In this document: positions 1 through 8,074 of the stretch, piece after piece
How positions within the stretch are numbered: the stretch's first letter is position 1
Layout of the letters: each line of letters opens with the position of its first letter
Assembly (NCBI RefSeq): GCF_900102965.1
Contig: NZ_FNGM01000010.1
Coordinates: 62,001-126,000 of the forward strand
DNA: 64,000 bases
Reading direction: 5' to 3'
Source of the DNA: Paenibacillus jilunlii
GTDB taxonomy: Bacteria > Bacillota > Bacilli > Paenibacillales > Paenibacillaceae
Notes under the pieces: generated by a model
Seen by the model: only the letters and a program-made list of their open reading frames with translations
Databases searched by the model: none
Told to the model about the DNA's origin: nothing
Position numbers and translations under genes: made by a program

Positions 1-23
1 TTCAGAGCGAAGGATCTTTTCAC
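1..23 (-). CDS. Possible start of a leftward gene running off the window
   Basis: Only about seven codons lie inside the window, so no product can be named. The case for a gene start rests on context: on the minus strand a GTG codon (position 23) follows an AGAGAGG-like ribosome binding site. A TATAAT hexamer (minus strand, 71-76) lies about 50 bases upstream of the start codon. The region between this and the FMN riboswitch would then be a divergent promoter region. Purely inferential. Confidence 0.3.
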
Positions 24-230
24 AGCAGCCTCTCTTTCCTGAAGCAAAATATGGATACACATCCATTTCTATTATATCTAAAATATCATACTTTCTTCCA
101 AATTTTGAGCCGGATCAGCCCCTAAGAATGCTATGGCGATGAAAAAACTGTGAATATTTTCATAAGGGACTGGACGAAAAGCGCAAACGGCGTTATTCTG
201 AGATTGTGAAAAATATAACGGAATACAAGA

Positions 231-378
231 TTCTCGGGGTAAGGTGAAATTCCTGACCGGCGGTGATGTTCAAAGCGAACTAAGCCCGCGACTTCTTTTC
301 TCTGAAGCCAGAGAAGAGGACTGATCTGGTGCCATTCCAGAGCCGACGGTAAAGTCCGGATGGGAGAGGATCATAAGG
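231..378 (+). promoter_or_regulatory. FMN riboswitch (RFN element) upstream of an EamA permease
   Basis: The leader carries the conserved RFN blocks in order: a TCGGGGTAAGGTGAAATTCC-type 5' segment, ACCGGCGGTGAT, an AAGCCCGCGA segment, a variable hairpin near 295-320, GGTGCCATTCC-type and GCCGACGGTAAAGTCCGGATG blocks, then GGGAGAGGATC. These are hallmarks of FMN-sensing aptamers. A terminator hairpin follows at 417-461, before the permease gene, so transcription attenuation by FMN is the likely mechanism. The same element type recurs upstream of ribD in this window. Confidence 0.95.
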
Positions 379-416
379 ACGAAGAAGTCAGGTTTATTTC
401 TGATGTCTTTGCCCTA

Positions 417-461
417 AACAACCCCCGGTTTACGCCCTTTTCAGGCGTTTTCGGGGGTTTT
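417..461 (+). terminator. Intrinsic terminator of the FMN riboswitch leader
   Basis: A CCCCCG/CGGGGG stem (with an inner ACGCC/GGCGT stem) followed by TTTT sits between the FMN aptamer and the permease start. This is the expected expression platform: FMN binding would favour this hairpin and stop transcription. Confidence 0.85.
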
Positions 462-502
462 GGTCTCTTATCGAGGGTTTGTATCGACAAGGAGAATGAG
501 TT

Positions 503-1492
503 ATGAGTCAAGCTACTGCTTCATCTTCAGGAGTCCGCACAGCGCCGCTGCGCAGCGGATTCTGGTTGGTCGTCCTAGGTGCGGCGCTGTGGGGCGTCGA
601 TCCGCTGTTCCGCATCATCCTGCTGAAATCACTGACCTCATCGCAGATTGTGCTGCTGGAGCATGTTGTGCTCTTTCTGGCTGCAGCCCCTGTGCTCTGG
701 CGCCACCGCGCCGAACTGAAGGGGGTCCGGCTGCGCCAGGCTGCGGCACTGCTGATTGTATCGTGGGGCGGCTCCGCCGTGGCGACGATTCTGTTCACCC
801 AAGCCTTGGCAAGCGGGGACTTCAATGCGGTTCTTCTGCTGCAAAAGCTGCAGCCGCTGTTCGCCATCGGCCTGGCCGCTGTCATTCTGAAGGAACGCTT
901 GCCCAAAAACTTCGGCCCGCTGATTGTCGTCGCTCTGGCGGGAACATACCTGCTGACCTTCGGCTGGACCATTCCCTTCGGGCATGTGAACAGCTTCATC
1001 AGCATCAGTAGTCTGATGGCGCTGGGAGCAGCCGCATTATGGGGCGGTTCTACGGTTATGGGAAGATACCTGCTAGGCTCCATGAAGTACGAGACGGTTA
1101 CTTCACTGCGCTTTATCCTGGCGCTGCCCTTGCTGTTCGTGATTACGAGCATGGAGGGAGCCCCTTGGCAGATCCATGGCGGGCTGGGCACATCTGCAGC
1201 CATTGGGATCAATCTGCTGCTGCAGGCGCTGCTGCCCGGACTGCTCAGCATGCTGCTCTATTACAAAGGCCTTAACACCACCAAAGCATCCTATGCAACG
1301 CTCGCCGAGCTCAGCTTTCCAATGACGGGTATCCTGATCAACTGGATTGTTTATCATCAGCTTGTCACCTTGCCGCAAATTGTCGGCTTTGCACTGATCT
1401 GGACGGCGCTGTTCTTCATTTCGGGCCAGCAGAGCCGGCAGCCAGTTCCGGCTACCCTGGATTTATCCAAAACCAATCAGCGCAGCGCCTGA
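503..1492 (+). CDS. EamA/DMT-family permease under FMN riboswitch control; candidate riboflavin transporter
   Basis: A 329-residue integral membrane protein made of two EamA repeats (roughly residues 15-145 and 165-305), about ten hydrophobic helices, typical of the drug/metabolite transporter superfamily. The ATG at 503 follows AAGGAG with normal spacing. The substrate is inferred from regulation: the gene sits directly behind an FMN riboswitch plus terminator, so it should be on when flavin is scarce, which fits uptake of riboflavin or a precursor. EamA-type riboflavin transporters (RibN) are established in proteobacteria, but Firmicutes usually use RibU. Family assignment is firm; substrate is inference. 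A terminator follows at 1529-1563, so it is monocistronic. Confidence 0.85.
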   Translation: MSQATASSSGVRTAPLRSGFWLVVLGAALWGVDPLFRIILLKSLTSSQIVLLEHVVLFLAAAPVLWRHRAELKGVRLRQAAALLIVSWGGSAVATILFTQALASGDFNAVLLLQKLQPLFAIGLAAVILKERLPKNFGPLIVVALAGTYLLTFGWTIPFGHVNSFISISSLMALGAAALWGGSTVMGRYLLGSMKYETVTSLRFILALPLLFVITSMEGAPWQIHGGLGTSAAIGINLLLQALLPGLLSMLLYYKGLNTTKASYATLAELSFPMTGILINWIVYHQLVTLPQIVGFALIWTALFFISGQQSRQPVPATLDLSKTNQRSA

Positions 1493-1528
1493 GGGGAGTG
1501 ACCCCAGGGCATGATGCACCAAGAAGAT

Positions 1529-1563
1529 GCCTCCTTAGCCATATGGCCGGGAGGCTTTTTTAT
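1529..1563 (+). terminator. Intrinsic terminator after the EamA permease
   Basis: A GCCTCC/GGAGGC stem with a loop of about 15 bases is followed by a run of T. It ends the permease transcript. Confidence 0.8.
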
Positions 1564-2042
1564 TACGTCTGCCCGTTTTACTAACCAGGTGGAAAGATTC
1601 TCCTGAGGGGGAATAAAAGAGATTACCCCCAAGGAGAGGCTTTACTACCTGCACCGAAAAACTCCTAAAGTTGTTTGGAATTTCGGCGCTCCAAAACCCG
1701 CTACTGGCGAATGACGGGACTCCGGCTGGCGTAAAGGATGGGAATCCAGACTACATGAAGGCACAAACAGTCTTGTTTTCGCCGAGATCCCCATCTTTAT
1801 ATAAGCCGTCTCGAAAACTGTATTTGTTCTTTAGTTGGGCAGGCGTAGATATTTTAAGCAATGAACCAGAGATGGCAGCACAGCTGAGCGTAATGGGGGC
1901 ACGCAGGTAAAATATTTGATTTGAATCTAAACAATTGGCCGCTGCTTCTGATAAAATGAGGTAATCCTCAGGAGCACTGCTTGTATAGCATAGAGGCAAA
2001 GTTAACCTTATATAACCCGACTTACGACAAAGGAGTGGAACA
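1564..2042. other. Non-coding stretch before the AarF-like gene
   Basis: About 480 bases with no convincing gene. Short open frames on both strands lack ribosome binding sites and family resemblance. An AT-rich segment (about 2008-2016, TTATATAAC) could hold the promoter of the downstream kinase-like gene, whose AAAGGAG site is at about 2029-2035. Nothing else recognised. Confidence 0.4.
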
Positions 2043-3992
2043 ATGGGTTTCCAATTCATCCTCCTGGCCGTCATCATGTCAATGGCCATCAGCCGGTTGA
2101 TCGGAACAGAGATCAGCCTGAAAAAACAGATTCTGGCCGCTGTCGCCAGCGTCATTGCAACCTCGGCTATTTACTGGTTTGGCTATTTGCGCGGCCGTGA
2201 TCCGGGTACCTTCGGGGCCGACGGCTGGATATGGCTCGTTTCTATGGTTGTGGTGTCCATGCTCTTTTATTTGCTGTTCGAGATGTTCGATCCTCTGCCC
2301 ATTGGCGAACGGAGCAGCGAGATCAGGAACCCGTTCCGCAGGTTCGCAGCCTGGTGGCAAAGGCAGCGCCGATATATCCAGGTGCTGATTATTGCGCTGC
2401 GGCATGGCGTAGGCCGCAATCTGTCGGCCAGACGAACGCCGGAGTCGTATCAACGGCTCGCGGTCTCTCTGCGCAGGACGCTGGAGGACTGCGGCGGTTT
2501 CTTCATCAAATTCGGCCAGGTGCTCTCCACCCGCTCGGACCTGCTGCCTGCCGAATTTATCAATGAACTGTCAAAGCTGCAGGAGAATGTATCCCGTCTG
2601 ACCACAGCGGAAGTGGAGGCAATTCTGAATAAGGAGCTGCCGCAGCCGAAGGACGAGATGTTCCTCGAATTCGAAATGGAGCCGCTTGCCGCAGCCTCCA
2701 TCGGGCAGGTTCACCGAGCGGTGCTGCGGCAGAACCGCGAGAAGGTTGTCGTCAAGCTGCTTCGTCCCCGCATTACCGCCGCGCTTCAGCGGGATCTCGA
2801 TATCCTGGTGCGCTTTGCCGCCTGGACGGCGAACAAATCGGTATGGGCACGTAAGATTGGCTTTACGGATCTGGCCCGCGGATTCTGTGAAGCTATGAAA
2901 GAGGAGACTGACTTTCGGATCGAAGCGCGAAATTTTGCACAGGTGGCGGCTTCCCTGGCAGACAGCCGGACTAAGGTCAGGATTCCGCATGTTTACAAGG
3001 AGGCCAGCAACTCCAAAATCCTTGTAATTGAGTATATGGACGGCATGAGCGTCAAGAGCAGCACTGCCGTTCTGGAAGCACGCGGCATTGACCGCCGTGA
3101 AGTCCAACGGCAAATTTTTGATTGCGTGCTGGAGCAGATTTTTTTCAAGGGCATTTTTCATGCCGATCCCCATCCGGGCAATGTCTACATCCTCAATGAC
3201 GGGACGCCCGCACTGCTCGATTTCGGATCGGTTGGACGGCTCGGCACACTGCAGCAGGATGCGCTGAAGCGGCTCTTGATCGGATTCGAGCACCGCAACA
3301 CCTATGTCGTCATGGAATCGCTGCTGCTGCTGGTTGAGTCGCGGCCCGGTGTAGACAAGGAAGGACTGGAGCAAGCGGTCAGCCAACTGCTGGTGCAGAC
3401 GGCATATGATCCGGCGGGGGGCTCGGAGGCATTCATTCAAGGTCTGTTCCGGATGATCGCTGAATTTGAGTTTTCGTTCTATCCTAATGTGGCTGGCGCT
3501 TTCCGTTCACTGATTACGCTAGAGGGTACATTGCTGCAATTGAACCCCTCGTTCAGCCTGATGAATGAAGCCCGGAGGTTTGTGCAGGAGCATTCGCCGG
3601 AATTTATGCCGGCCGGAGGCTCCGCCGATTGGAAGCAAACGGCCGCGGACGAACTGTTGGAGCTGCTGCCTGTCATCCGCAAGCTGCCTCGGCGGCTGGA
3701 CAATCTGACTTCCATGCTGGAGAAGGGTGAAGTTTCGATCAAGGTCGGTTTTTTTGCTGACAAAACGAATGCTTCGTTCATCACCCGTTGGATTTCTCAG
3801 TTATTGCTCGCCTTTATCGGAACTGCCTTCGGTGGGATTTCCATCGGTTTGCTGTACCTGGGGGACCGCGGCGGCGGGGAAGGTGCGCAATTTGTTACAC
3901 TGTTCGGTTACACCGGTCTGGTGATTAGTGCGGTGCTGCTCATACGGGTTGCGATCTATTCGGTAAGGAATTTAAAGCAGATGAAGGAGTAA
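2043..3992 (+). CDS. AarF/UbiB (ABC1/ADCK) family atypical kinase-like membrane protein
   Basis: 649 residues. Hydrophobic helices at the N-terminus (about residues 1-85) and two more at the extreme C-terminus (about 580-640) flank a UbiB-type kinase-like domain. Hallmarks are visible: the family KxGQ motif in IKFGQVLSTRSDLLP (about residue 157), the Ala-rich AAASIGQVHRA loop, the ATP-site lysine in VVVKLLRP (about 236), HADPHPGN (about 371) and LDFGS (about 392). In proteobacteria UbiB supports ubiquinone synthesis; in menaquinone-using Firmicutes the role is not settled, so no pathway is assigned. Length and the double membrane anchoring match the common bacterial AarF architecture. It stands alone, with a possible structured RNA downstream. 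Confidence 0.9.
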   Translation: MGFQFILLAVIMSMAISRLIGTEISLKKQILAAVASVIATSAIYWFGYLRGRDPGTFGADGWIWLVSMVVVSMLFYLLFEMFDPLPIGERSSEIRNPFRRFAAWWQRQRRYIQVLIIALRHGVGRNLSARRTPESYQRLAVSLRRTLEDCGGFFIKFGQVLSTRSDLLPAEFINELSKLQENVSRLTTAEVEAILNKELPQPKDEMFLEFEMEPLAAASIGQVHRAVLRQNREKVVVKLLRPRITAALQRDLDILVRFAAWTANKSVWARKIGFTDLARGFCEAMKEETDFRIEARNFAQVAASLADSRTKVRIPHVYKEASNSKILVIEYMDGMSVKSSTAVLEARGIDRREVQRQIFDCVLEQIFFKGIFHADPHPGNVYILNDGTPALLDFGSVGRLGTLQQDALKRLLIGFEHRNTYVVMESLLLLVESRPGVDKEGLEQAVSQLLVQTAYDPAGGSEAFIQGLFRMIAEFEFSFYPNVAGAFRSLITLEGTLLQLNPSFSLMNEARRFVQEHSPEFMPAGGSADWKQTAADELLELLPVIRKLPRRLDNLTSMLEKGEVSIKVGFFADKTNASFITRWISQLLLAFIGTAFGGISIGLLYLGDRGGGEGAQFVTLFGYTGLVISAVLLIRVAIYSVRNLKQMKE

Positions 3993-4004
3993 AATATACG
4001 TGGA

Positions 4005-4184
4005 AATCTTGCTCCCCCCGGCCGTTGGGACGGGAACTTGCGAAACGACGGTGAGTGGGTCAAGCGTGAAGAGAACGGATAGTAAGACAGCGTAAAGCTG
4101 GAGTCTGCCGGGTGAGGGTGCGGGCTGAATCCATTGGCAATACAAAGAGAAGGCAGGCCGGGATTTTCCCTGGTCTGCCTTTTG
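4005..4184 (+). ncRNA. Candidate structured RNA with its own terminator
   Basis: A 180-base GC-rich stretch between the AarF-like gene and spoVAA has no ORF but several compact hairpins: CCGTT...AACGaCGG (about 4022-4052), a stem AGACAGC/GCTGGAGTCT closed by a GTAAA loop (about 4085-4108), and a strong final hairpin AGGCAGGCC...GGTCTGCCT followed by TTTT (4151-4183). It could be an independent small RNA, a 3' UTR of the upstream gene or a cis-regulatory leader. It does not match any riboswitch class I could recall, so this is a structure-based suggestion only. Confidence 0.4.
4149..4184 (+). terminator. Intrinsic terminator upstream of spoVAA
   Basis: Long GC-rich stem AGGCAGGCCGGG / CCCTGGTCTGCCT with a short loop and a TTTT tail. 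It separates the upstream transcript (kinase-like gene and/or candidate RNA) from the sporulation operon. Confidence 0.75.
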
Positions 4185-4287
4185 TGCAGGTTAAGAGTAA
4201 AAATAAGCCTTTTCTCCCATACTACCGTTATTCTTGAAATATAAGACTTGGAAGCTGCTCATCAGATCCTGTAGGAGGTGTCCGCGC

Positions 4288-4956
4288 ATGACTGCCTATC
4301 CGGCTCCCGCTATTTACATACAGCTCAAAAACCGGGTGACGGTGCCCAAAGGCAAAGACGTTCTGCTGCGTGATGTGGCCTATCTAATTACCGATCCGGA
4401 GTGGAGAGAACCGCTGTATTCACTGCTGGTGCTGGACCCGGTCCAAAGCGACGGCAACCTGATCCTGATTGATCTGCTGACGGTCATTCCCAAAATCCAT
4501 GAGCTTGTGCCCGGTGCCGACATTCAGCCGATCGGCGAGGGCCGGACGCTGGTGCAGATTGAAGGGCCGGCGGAAGCACGCAAGCCGTCCATTGCCTTGT
4601 TTGTGCTGGTCTGGCTGCTGCTGTTCTTCGGCTCTGCTCTGACGATTATGAATTTCCATGCGGATGTCAGCATGCTGGAGGTGCAGGTCAGGATTGTGGA
4701 GATGCTGACGGGCCGCCGGGACGAGCATCCGTATGTCTTTCAAATTGCCTATTCCCTGGGCATCGGATTTGGCATGGTGATTTTTTTCAACCATCTTTTT
4801 AAGAAAAAATGGAATGAAGAGCCGACTCCGCTTGAAGTGGAAATGTTCCTTTATCAAAAAAATATTGACCACTATGTAGTCAACGAGGAGTACAGCAAAA
4901 TGAAAAACCATGGCGATGAACCCTCCAGGCACCCCGAGAGGGGGAAAAGGTCATGA
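4288..4956 (+). CDS. spoVAA: Stage V sporulation protein AA
   Basis: 222 residues beginning at the ATG at 4288, placed by a strong AGGAGG about ten bases upstream. The first ~110 residues form a soluble domain starting with YIQLKNRVTVPKGKDVLLRD, typical of SpoVAA, followed by two membrane helices (about 112-130 and 155-175) and a charged tail. SpoVAA belongs to the inner-forespore-membrane machinery that moves dipicolinic acid during sporulation and germination; it is made in the forespore under SigG in B. subtilis. Its stop codon overlaps the start of spoVAB (ATGA), indicating translational coupling. Confidence 0.9.
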   Translation: MTAYPAPAIYIQLKNRVTVPKGKDVLLRDVAYLITDPEWREPLYSLLVLDPVQSDGNLILIDLLTVIPKIHELVPGADIQPIGEGRTLVQIEGPAEARKPSIALFVLVWLLLFFGSALTIMNFHADVSMLEVQVRIVEMLTGRRDEHPYVFQIAYSLGIGFGMVIFFNHLFKKKWNEEPTPLEVEMFLYQKNIDHYVVNEEYSKMKNHGDEPSRHPERGKRS

Positions 4957-5378
4957 CCGCACAGCTGTCGCTGGGGCTGCACCTGCTGCTGGGGATTGCC
5001 GGAGGCATTGCGGTGGGCGGCGGGGTAATCGCTCTTTTCATTGTGCTGGACATGGTACCACGGCTGGCCCAGCTGACATCCTCTTACGATAAAGTGCATT
5101 GGTATGAAGGAGCAATGATCGGGGGCTCGCTGCTTGGCACCATGTCTGATTTCTGGAATTGGCGGATTTCCGCCGGGCCACTGGCAGAGCTGGGGGTAGG
5201 TCTGTTTGACGGGGTTTTTGTGGGTATGCTGGCTGCGGCGCTGACCGAGGTGCTGAATGTGCTGCCCATCCTGGCCAAGCGCCTGCGTATGACCCATCTG
5301 CTTTTCGGGCTGCTGATGGCGATGGTCTGCGGCAAGGTCGCCGGCTCTTTGTTTGATTGGTTTGTGTACCAACAGTAA
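4953..5378 (+). CDS. spoVAB: Stage V sporulation protein AB
   Basis: 141 residues, nearly all hydrophobic, with four to five predicted membrane helices and the LGIAGGIAVGGGVIALF-type N-terminus of SpoVAB. It overlaps spoVAA by four bases. In B. subtilis it would be followed by spoVAC, spoVAD and spoVAE, but here the next gene, 14 bases on, is the spoVAF-type gene. SpoVAB is an integral component of the SpoVA dipicolinate channel complex of the spore inner membrane. Confidence 0.9.
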   Translation: MTAQLSLGLHLLLGIAGGIAVGGGVIALFIVLDMVPRLAQLTSSYDKVHWYEGAMIGGSLLGTMSDFWNWRISAGPLAELGVGLFDGVFVGMLAAALTEVLNVLPILAKRLRMTHLLFGLLMAMVCGKVAGSLFDWFVYQQ

Positions 5379-5392
5379 AAGGAGGTTATGGT

Positions 5393-7948
5393 GTGGTTAG
5401 GTATGTTCACAGCGGAGATTTTATCGAAGTTCCAAAAGACAAGACCCAAACGGCCGGCGGAGACAGTGGGGAGATGATGGAAGAAAGGCCAGAGGCGACG
5501 GTTGAAGTGGAAGGCAATTCTGTATCCGGTGCCGGGAATGGTGCGGGAACTGCCGGGGAGAATGCGGCTGATTCAGAGACAGGGACACAGGATGTGGAAG
5601 CGTCAGCGGAGCTGGGAGCAGGTAATGTGGAGCAGCAGGAGACGGAGCAAGGAGACGGGGAGGCCGGTTCCGCAGCCGTGGACCCGGCAGCTTCTGAAGA
5701 GAACCAGGACCAGGATGCGGACGAAGAGAAGGCGTCCGGTACAGAGCCGGCCAAGAAGGACGCTAAGGGGTTCCTGGCATCTTTGTTCAGTGACGACGAA
5801 GATAAAGATAAGGAACCGGATGAAGCCGGAACCGGCGGGACAGATGGCGCAGATGGCGGAGATGGCAATACCGTGGGCAGCGGAGAGGACAGTAGAGAGG
5901 ATTCGGGTGCAACCGGATATGGGGCTGAAAGTTCATCTGAGACTGCCGCCTCTGAGAATCGTTCCACAGCAGCAGATTCCGGCCAGGGAGGCCTCAGCTG
6001 GGACCGCGGGATGGACCCGAACGCGCAGGATGCAGAAGCCTCGGAAGAACTGGGATCACAGGACACAGAAGCCTCGGAAGAGTTGGGAACACAGGATGCA
6101 GAAGCCTCGAAAGAGCCGGGGTCACAGGATGCAGAAGCTTCGGACGAGCTGGGTATGCAGGATGCAGAGGCCTCGGAAGAACTGGGTGCGCAGGAGCCGG
6201 AGCGCGGCAAAAAAGGTTTTTTTGCCAGATTGTTCGGGGATGACGAAGAGTCAGAAGACGATGCAGCTCAGGCTGAGGACGAAGGAACTCCGGCTGTACA
6301 GCCACAGGAGGGGGCAGCAGGCAAAACCCTGGGCCAGCCGGAGAAAAACGGGAAAAGTGCAAAGAAAGATGCTGCTGGCGGGGCTGAAGCGAAGAAGTCC
6401 GAAGATCCGATGCAAAAGAAACGCGATGCCGAACGTTCCGATTCTCTGGAGGAATCGATCATTTACTGGCAGGGCAGTGACAACATCCCAGTCAACCTTG
6501 AGGATACCAAAAAGACACTCGTCGAGGTCATGGGCCTGAATTCGTCTTTTGACGTAGTGTTCCGGGAAATGACCTTTGGCGGACACAAGGCAGCGCTGCT
6601 GTGCATCAGCGGGTTCGCCAAGGATACGATTATCGATGAAATTCTGAAGCGTCTGACCTATCTGACTCCGGAGAATATTTCTGCGGATGTGCTGGCCAGC
6701 TTTATGAGCGAATACATTCCCCACATTCAGGTGGAGAAGGGAGACGTCCTTAGCGAGAGTATTACCAAAGTGCTGTCGGGAATGAGTGTTTTCTTCCTGG
6801 AAGGTGAAGCTGAAGTTATTATTATGGACACCCGCTCCTATCCCTCGCGCAGTCCGGATGAACCGAGTATTGAACGGGTGGTGCGGGGAGCGCGCGACGG
6901 CTTTACGGAAACGCTTCTGAGCAATGTTGCGCTGGTTAGAAGACGTGTCCGGGACCCCGGGTTGAAATATGAGATGCATCAGGTGGGCCGCCGGACCCGT
7001 ACCGATGTCTGCGTGGCCTATATTGACGATATCGTTGACAAAACACAGGTGAAGGCTGTGACCGACAAAATTAAGGATGTGAACATCGATGGAATCCCGC
7101 TTGCGGACAAGCAGCTCGAAGAAGCGATCGTCGGCGGAGGCTGGAATCCCTATCCGCTGGTGCGGTATTCAGAGCGTCCGGACGCTGTCGCTTCCCATCT
7201 GCTGGAAGGCCGGGTGGTAATTTTCGTAGATACTTCCCCGAGTGTGATGATTTTGCCGACCACCTTTTTTGATTTGTGCCAACATGCGGAGGAGAACCGC
7301 CAGACACCGTTTATGGGCACGTATCTGCGCTGGGTGCGGTTCATCGGGATTTTTGCCTCCTTGTTCCTGCTTCCGCTCTGGATGCTGCTTGTGATCCATC
7401 CGGAGCTTAAACCGGCGATGCTTGAATTCATCGGGCCGCAGAAATCGGCCAAAATTCCGCTGCTCGCCCAATTCCTCTTTGTCGAGCTTGGGGTCGATCT
7501 CCTGCGCATGGCTGCCGTGCATACCCCGACTCCGCTAGGCTCGGCTATGGGTCTCATTGCCGCAATTCTGGTTGGGGACATTGCTGTCCAGACTGGTCTT
7601 TTCGTCAATGAGGTTGTGCTCTATATGGCTATAGCCGCAATCGGCATGTTTGCAACGCCCAGCTACGAGCTGGGGCTGGCCAACCGGATTGTCAGGCTTG
7701 TGCTGCTGCTCGCTGTGGCCGCATTCCAGGTGCAGGGCTTTATGATCGGCACCACCCTGCTTATAATCCTGCTTACGACGCACCGCTCCTACAATTCATC
7801 ATATATGTGGCCGTTTATACCATTTAATGCAAAGGCAATGGGGGAGATCATTATCCGCCGGCCTGTGCTGAACTCCAAAACAAGGCCTTCCTCCAACAAA
7901 ACAAGAGACAATACGCGGATGCCGCCGGTTCCGGAGAAGAAAAGCTAA
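5393..7948 (+). CDS. spoVAF: SpoVAF/GerA-family spore membrane protein with a long acidic N-terminal extension
   Basis: About 851 residues from a GTG at 5393, chosen because an AAAGGAGG site sits seven bases upstream. The last ~500 residues are a complete SpoVAF/GerABKA-type protein: soluble part from about residue 350 (SLEESIIYW..., SSFDVVFREMTFGG) and then about five membrane helices in the C-terminal third. Residues ~1-350 are low-complexity, Asp/Glu/Ser/Gly-rich, and contain five consecutive 11-residue repeats (consensus QDAEASEELGS) plus two copies of a KGFxAxLFxDDE motif. Usual SpoVAF length is about 490, so the extension is the anomaly. SpoVAF-type proteins act in the spore inner membrane during germination. 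lysA follows, as after spoVAF in B. subtilis, which supports the call. Confidence 0.85.
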   Translation: MVRYVHSGDFIEVPKDKTQTAGGDSGEMMEERPEATVEVEGNSVSGAGNGAGTAGENAADSETGTQDVEASAELGAGNVEQQETEQGDGEAGSAAVDPAASEENQDQDADEEKASGTEPAKKDAKGFLASLFSDDEDKDKEPDEAGTGGTDGADGGDGNTVGSGEDSREDSGATGYGAESSSETAASENRSTAADSGQGGLSWDRGMDPNAQDAEASEELGSQDTEASEELGTQDAEASKEPGSQDAEASDELGMQDAEASEELGAQEPERGKKGFFARLFGDDEESEDDAAQAEDEGTPAVQPQEGAAGKTLGQPEKNGKSAKKDAAGGAEAKKSEDPMQKKRDAERSDSLEESIIYWQGSDNIPVNLEDTKKTLVEVMGLNSSFDVVFREMTFGGHKAALLCISGFAKDTIIDEILKRLTYLTPENISADVLASFMSEYIPHIQVEKGDVLSESITKVLSGMSVFFLEGEAEVIIMDTRSYPSRSPDEPSIERVVRGARDGFTETLLSNVALVRRRVRDPGLKYEMHQVGRRTRTDVCVAYIDDIVDKTQVKAVTDKIKDVNIDGIPLADKQLEEAIVGGGWNPYPLVRYSERPDAVASHLLEGRVVIFVDTSPSVMILPTTFFDLCQHAEENRQTPFMGTYLRWVRFIGIFASLFLLPLWMLLVIHPELKPAMLEFIGPQKSAKIPLLAQFLFVELGVDLLRMAAVHTPTPLGSAMGLIAAILVGDIAVQTGLFVNEVVLYMAIAAIGMFATPSYELGLANRIVRLVLLLAVAAFQVQGFMIGTTLLIILLTTHRSYNSSYMWPFIPFNAKAMGEIIIRRPVLNSKTRPSSNKTRDNTRMPPVPEKKS
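6026..6190 (+). repeat. Five tandem 33-bp repeats inside the spoVAF extension
   Basis: Five consecutive in-frame 33-bp units encode QDAEASEELGS with small substitutions (D/T/K/D changes in the variable positions). A sixth, diverged unit (QDVEASAELGA) occurs upstream near 5590-5622. Such arrays change copy number by slippage without breaking the frame. Confidence 0.9.
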
Positions 7949-8074
7949 TCGTAGGAAAATACAAATCAACTGCAAATTAGTCCATTCAATGGTGTTCCCA
8001 CTGTCTGTTATACTGAATACACTAAATAGATAGGGTGGAACAAGAATTTCCACAGAAATTGGAGGACTGCGCAA

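Noticed and set aside
1671..1910. 79-codon plus-strand frame in the gap before the AarF-like gene
   Set aside because: No ribosome binding site, odd composition, no recognisable motif.
4085..4115. Cobalamin riboswitch at the candidate RNA (AGCTGGAGTCTGCC resembles the B12 box)
   Set aside because: The other conserved cobalamin blocks are absent and the downstream genes are sporulation genes.
5407..6210. Long minus-strand open frame (about 267 codons) opposite the spoVAF extension
   Set aside because: It is a composition shadow of the repetitive acidic coding region: Ser/Pro-rich, periodic, without a ribosome binding site or family match.
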